Assembly: GCA_023418755.1 (NCBI GenBank)
Contig: JAEZZE010000188.1
Location: 1 to 5,705, forward strand
Source of the DNA: Bacillota bacterium
GTDB lineage: Bacteria > Bacillota > Bacilli > Paenibacillales > Paenibacillaceae
Direction: 5' to 3'
DNA: 5,705 nt
Shown here: positions 5,557 to 5,705 of the stretch, piece by piece
Numbering within the stretch: position 1 is the first letter of the stretch
Layout: each line of letters starts with the position of its first letter
Notes under the pieces: generated by a model
Told to the model about the DNA's origin: nothing
Databases searched by the model: none
Seen by the model: only the letters and a program-made list of their open reading frames with translations
Position numbers and translations under genes: made by a program

Positions 5557-5705
5557 GTCGCCTCGAGCGGCACTGAGTAAAGCAACACCGATTGTTCTTT
5601 GAAAACTGAACATTGAGCGTAAGAAACAAATCATCGTCGAAAGACGGTAACCAGCAAGAAATGAGCTAATCAACTTCTTGTGGAGACTTTCACTCTCGGG
5701 ACTTC
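5557..5705 (+). ncRNA. 5' leader of a pre-16S rRNA transcript (partial; 16S expected beyond the edge)
   Basis: The stretch downstream of the promoter is non-coding and contains the Firmicutes rRNA leader element TTGTTCTTTGAAAACTGAAC (5592-5611). Small hairpins are possible at the 5' end (GCC 5560-5562 with GGC 5569-5571) and at CGTC-GAAA-GACG (5635-5646), the latter with a GNRA-type tetraloop. The segment AATGAGCTAATCAACTTCTT near 5660-5680 resembles the region just before 16S in Paenibacillus-type leaders as I remember them. The 16S start (GAGTTTGATCCTGG) is not reached in the window. Confidence 0.7.
5593..5606 (+). promoter_or_regulatory. boxA-like rRNA antitermination element
   Basis: TGTTCTTTGAAAAC matches the boxA form (TGYTCTTTGAAAA) found in Firmicutes rRNA leaders and 16S-23S spacers. 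It is the binding site for NusB/NusE (S10) in the rRNA antitermination complex. Its distance of about 40 bases from the predicted transcription start fits a leader position rather than a spacer. Confidence 0.75.

Noticed and set aside
5518..5588. GTGTTGC (5518-5524) and GCAACAC (5582-5588) as a functional inverted repeat
   Set aside because: The left arm overlaps the -35 and would not be transcribed from this promoter. A 7-base match at this distance is likely chance.
5308..5673. Minus-strand open frame of 121 residues across the right intergenic region
   Set aside because: It runs through the rRNA promoter and boxA on the opposite strand, has low-complexity Arg/Ser-rich content at its C-terminal end and no recognisable motif.
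5680..5705. Start of 16S rRNA at the right edge (TGGAGACTTT)
   Set aside because: It resembles TGGAGAGTTTGATC only briefly and then diverges, so the 16S gene is not called within the window.

Overview
The window looks like chromosomal DNA from a GC-rich member of the Firmicutes, most likely Paenibacillaceae (Paenibacillus or Cohnella type). The reasons are strong purine-rich Shine-Dalgarno sequences, GTG start use, the types of sugar genes present, and a right-hand end that reads as the promoter and boxA leader of a Firmicutes-style rRNA operon. The genus is inferred from pattern recognition, not from a search.

Layout, all on the + strand. Positions 1-206 hold the C-terminal end of a glycosidase-like protein that starts outside the window. 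Its stop overlaps the start of a GmhA-like SIS-domain phosphosugar isomerase (203-868). That gene's stop in turn overlaps the start of a ROK-family sugar kinase (865-1848). A 57-base spacer with a good ribosome binding site leads to a GH2 beta-mannosidase-type glycosidase with a GTG start (1906-4224). A 101-base gap with a possible extended -10 promoter separates this from a phytanoyl-CoA-dioxygenase-family (PhyH, Fe(II)/2-oxoglutarate) protein (4326-5285). Positions 5286-5520 have no convincing gene but contain two adjacent inverted repeats. From about 5521 there is a strong A/T-rich promoter, then a leader with a boxA-like element. The 16S rRNA gene is expected just beyond the right edge and is not itself seen.

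The first four genes form a plausible catabolic operon. Glycosidases release a monosaccharide in the cytoplasm, the ROK kinase phosphorylates it, and the isomerase interconverts the aldose and ketose phosphates. The GH2 type suggests a mannose-like sugar, but the true substrate cannot be read from the sequence. Two features make the set non-standard. The ROK kinase has lost all three cysteines of the usual zinc site. The isomerase keeps every metal ligand and catalytic residue of heptose-phosphate isomerase GmhA but carries an extra segment of about 26 residues. The dioxygenase may belong to the same pathway or be an independent unit. No transporter, regulator, phage, IS element, CRISPR array or tRNA is visible.
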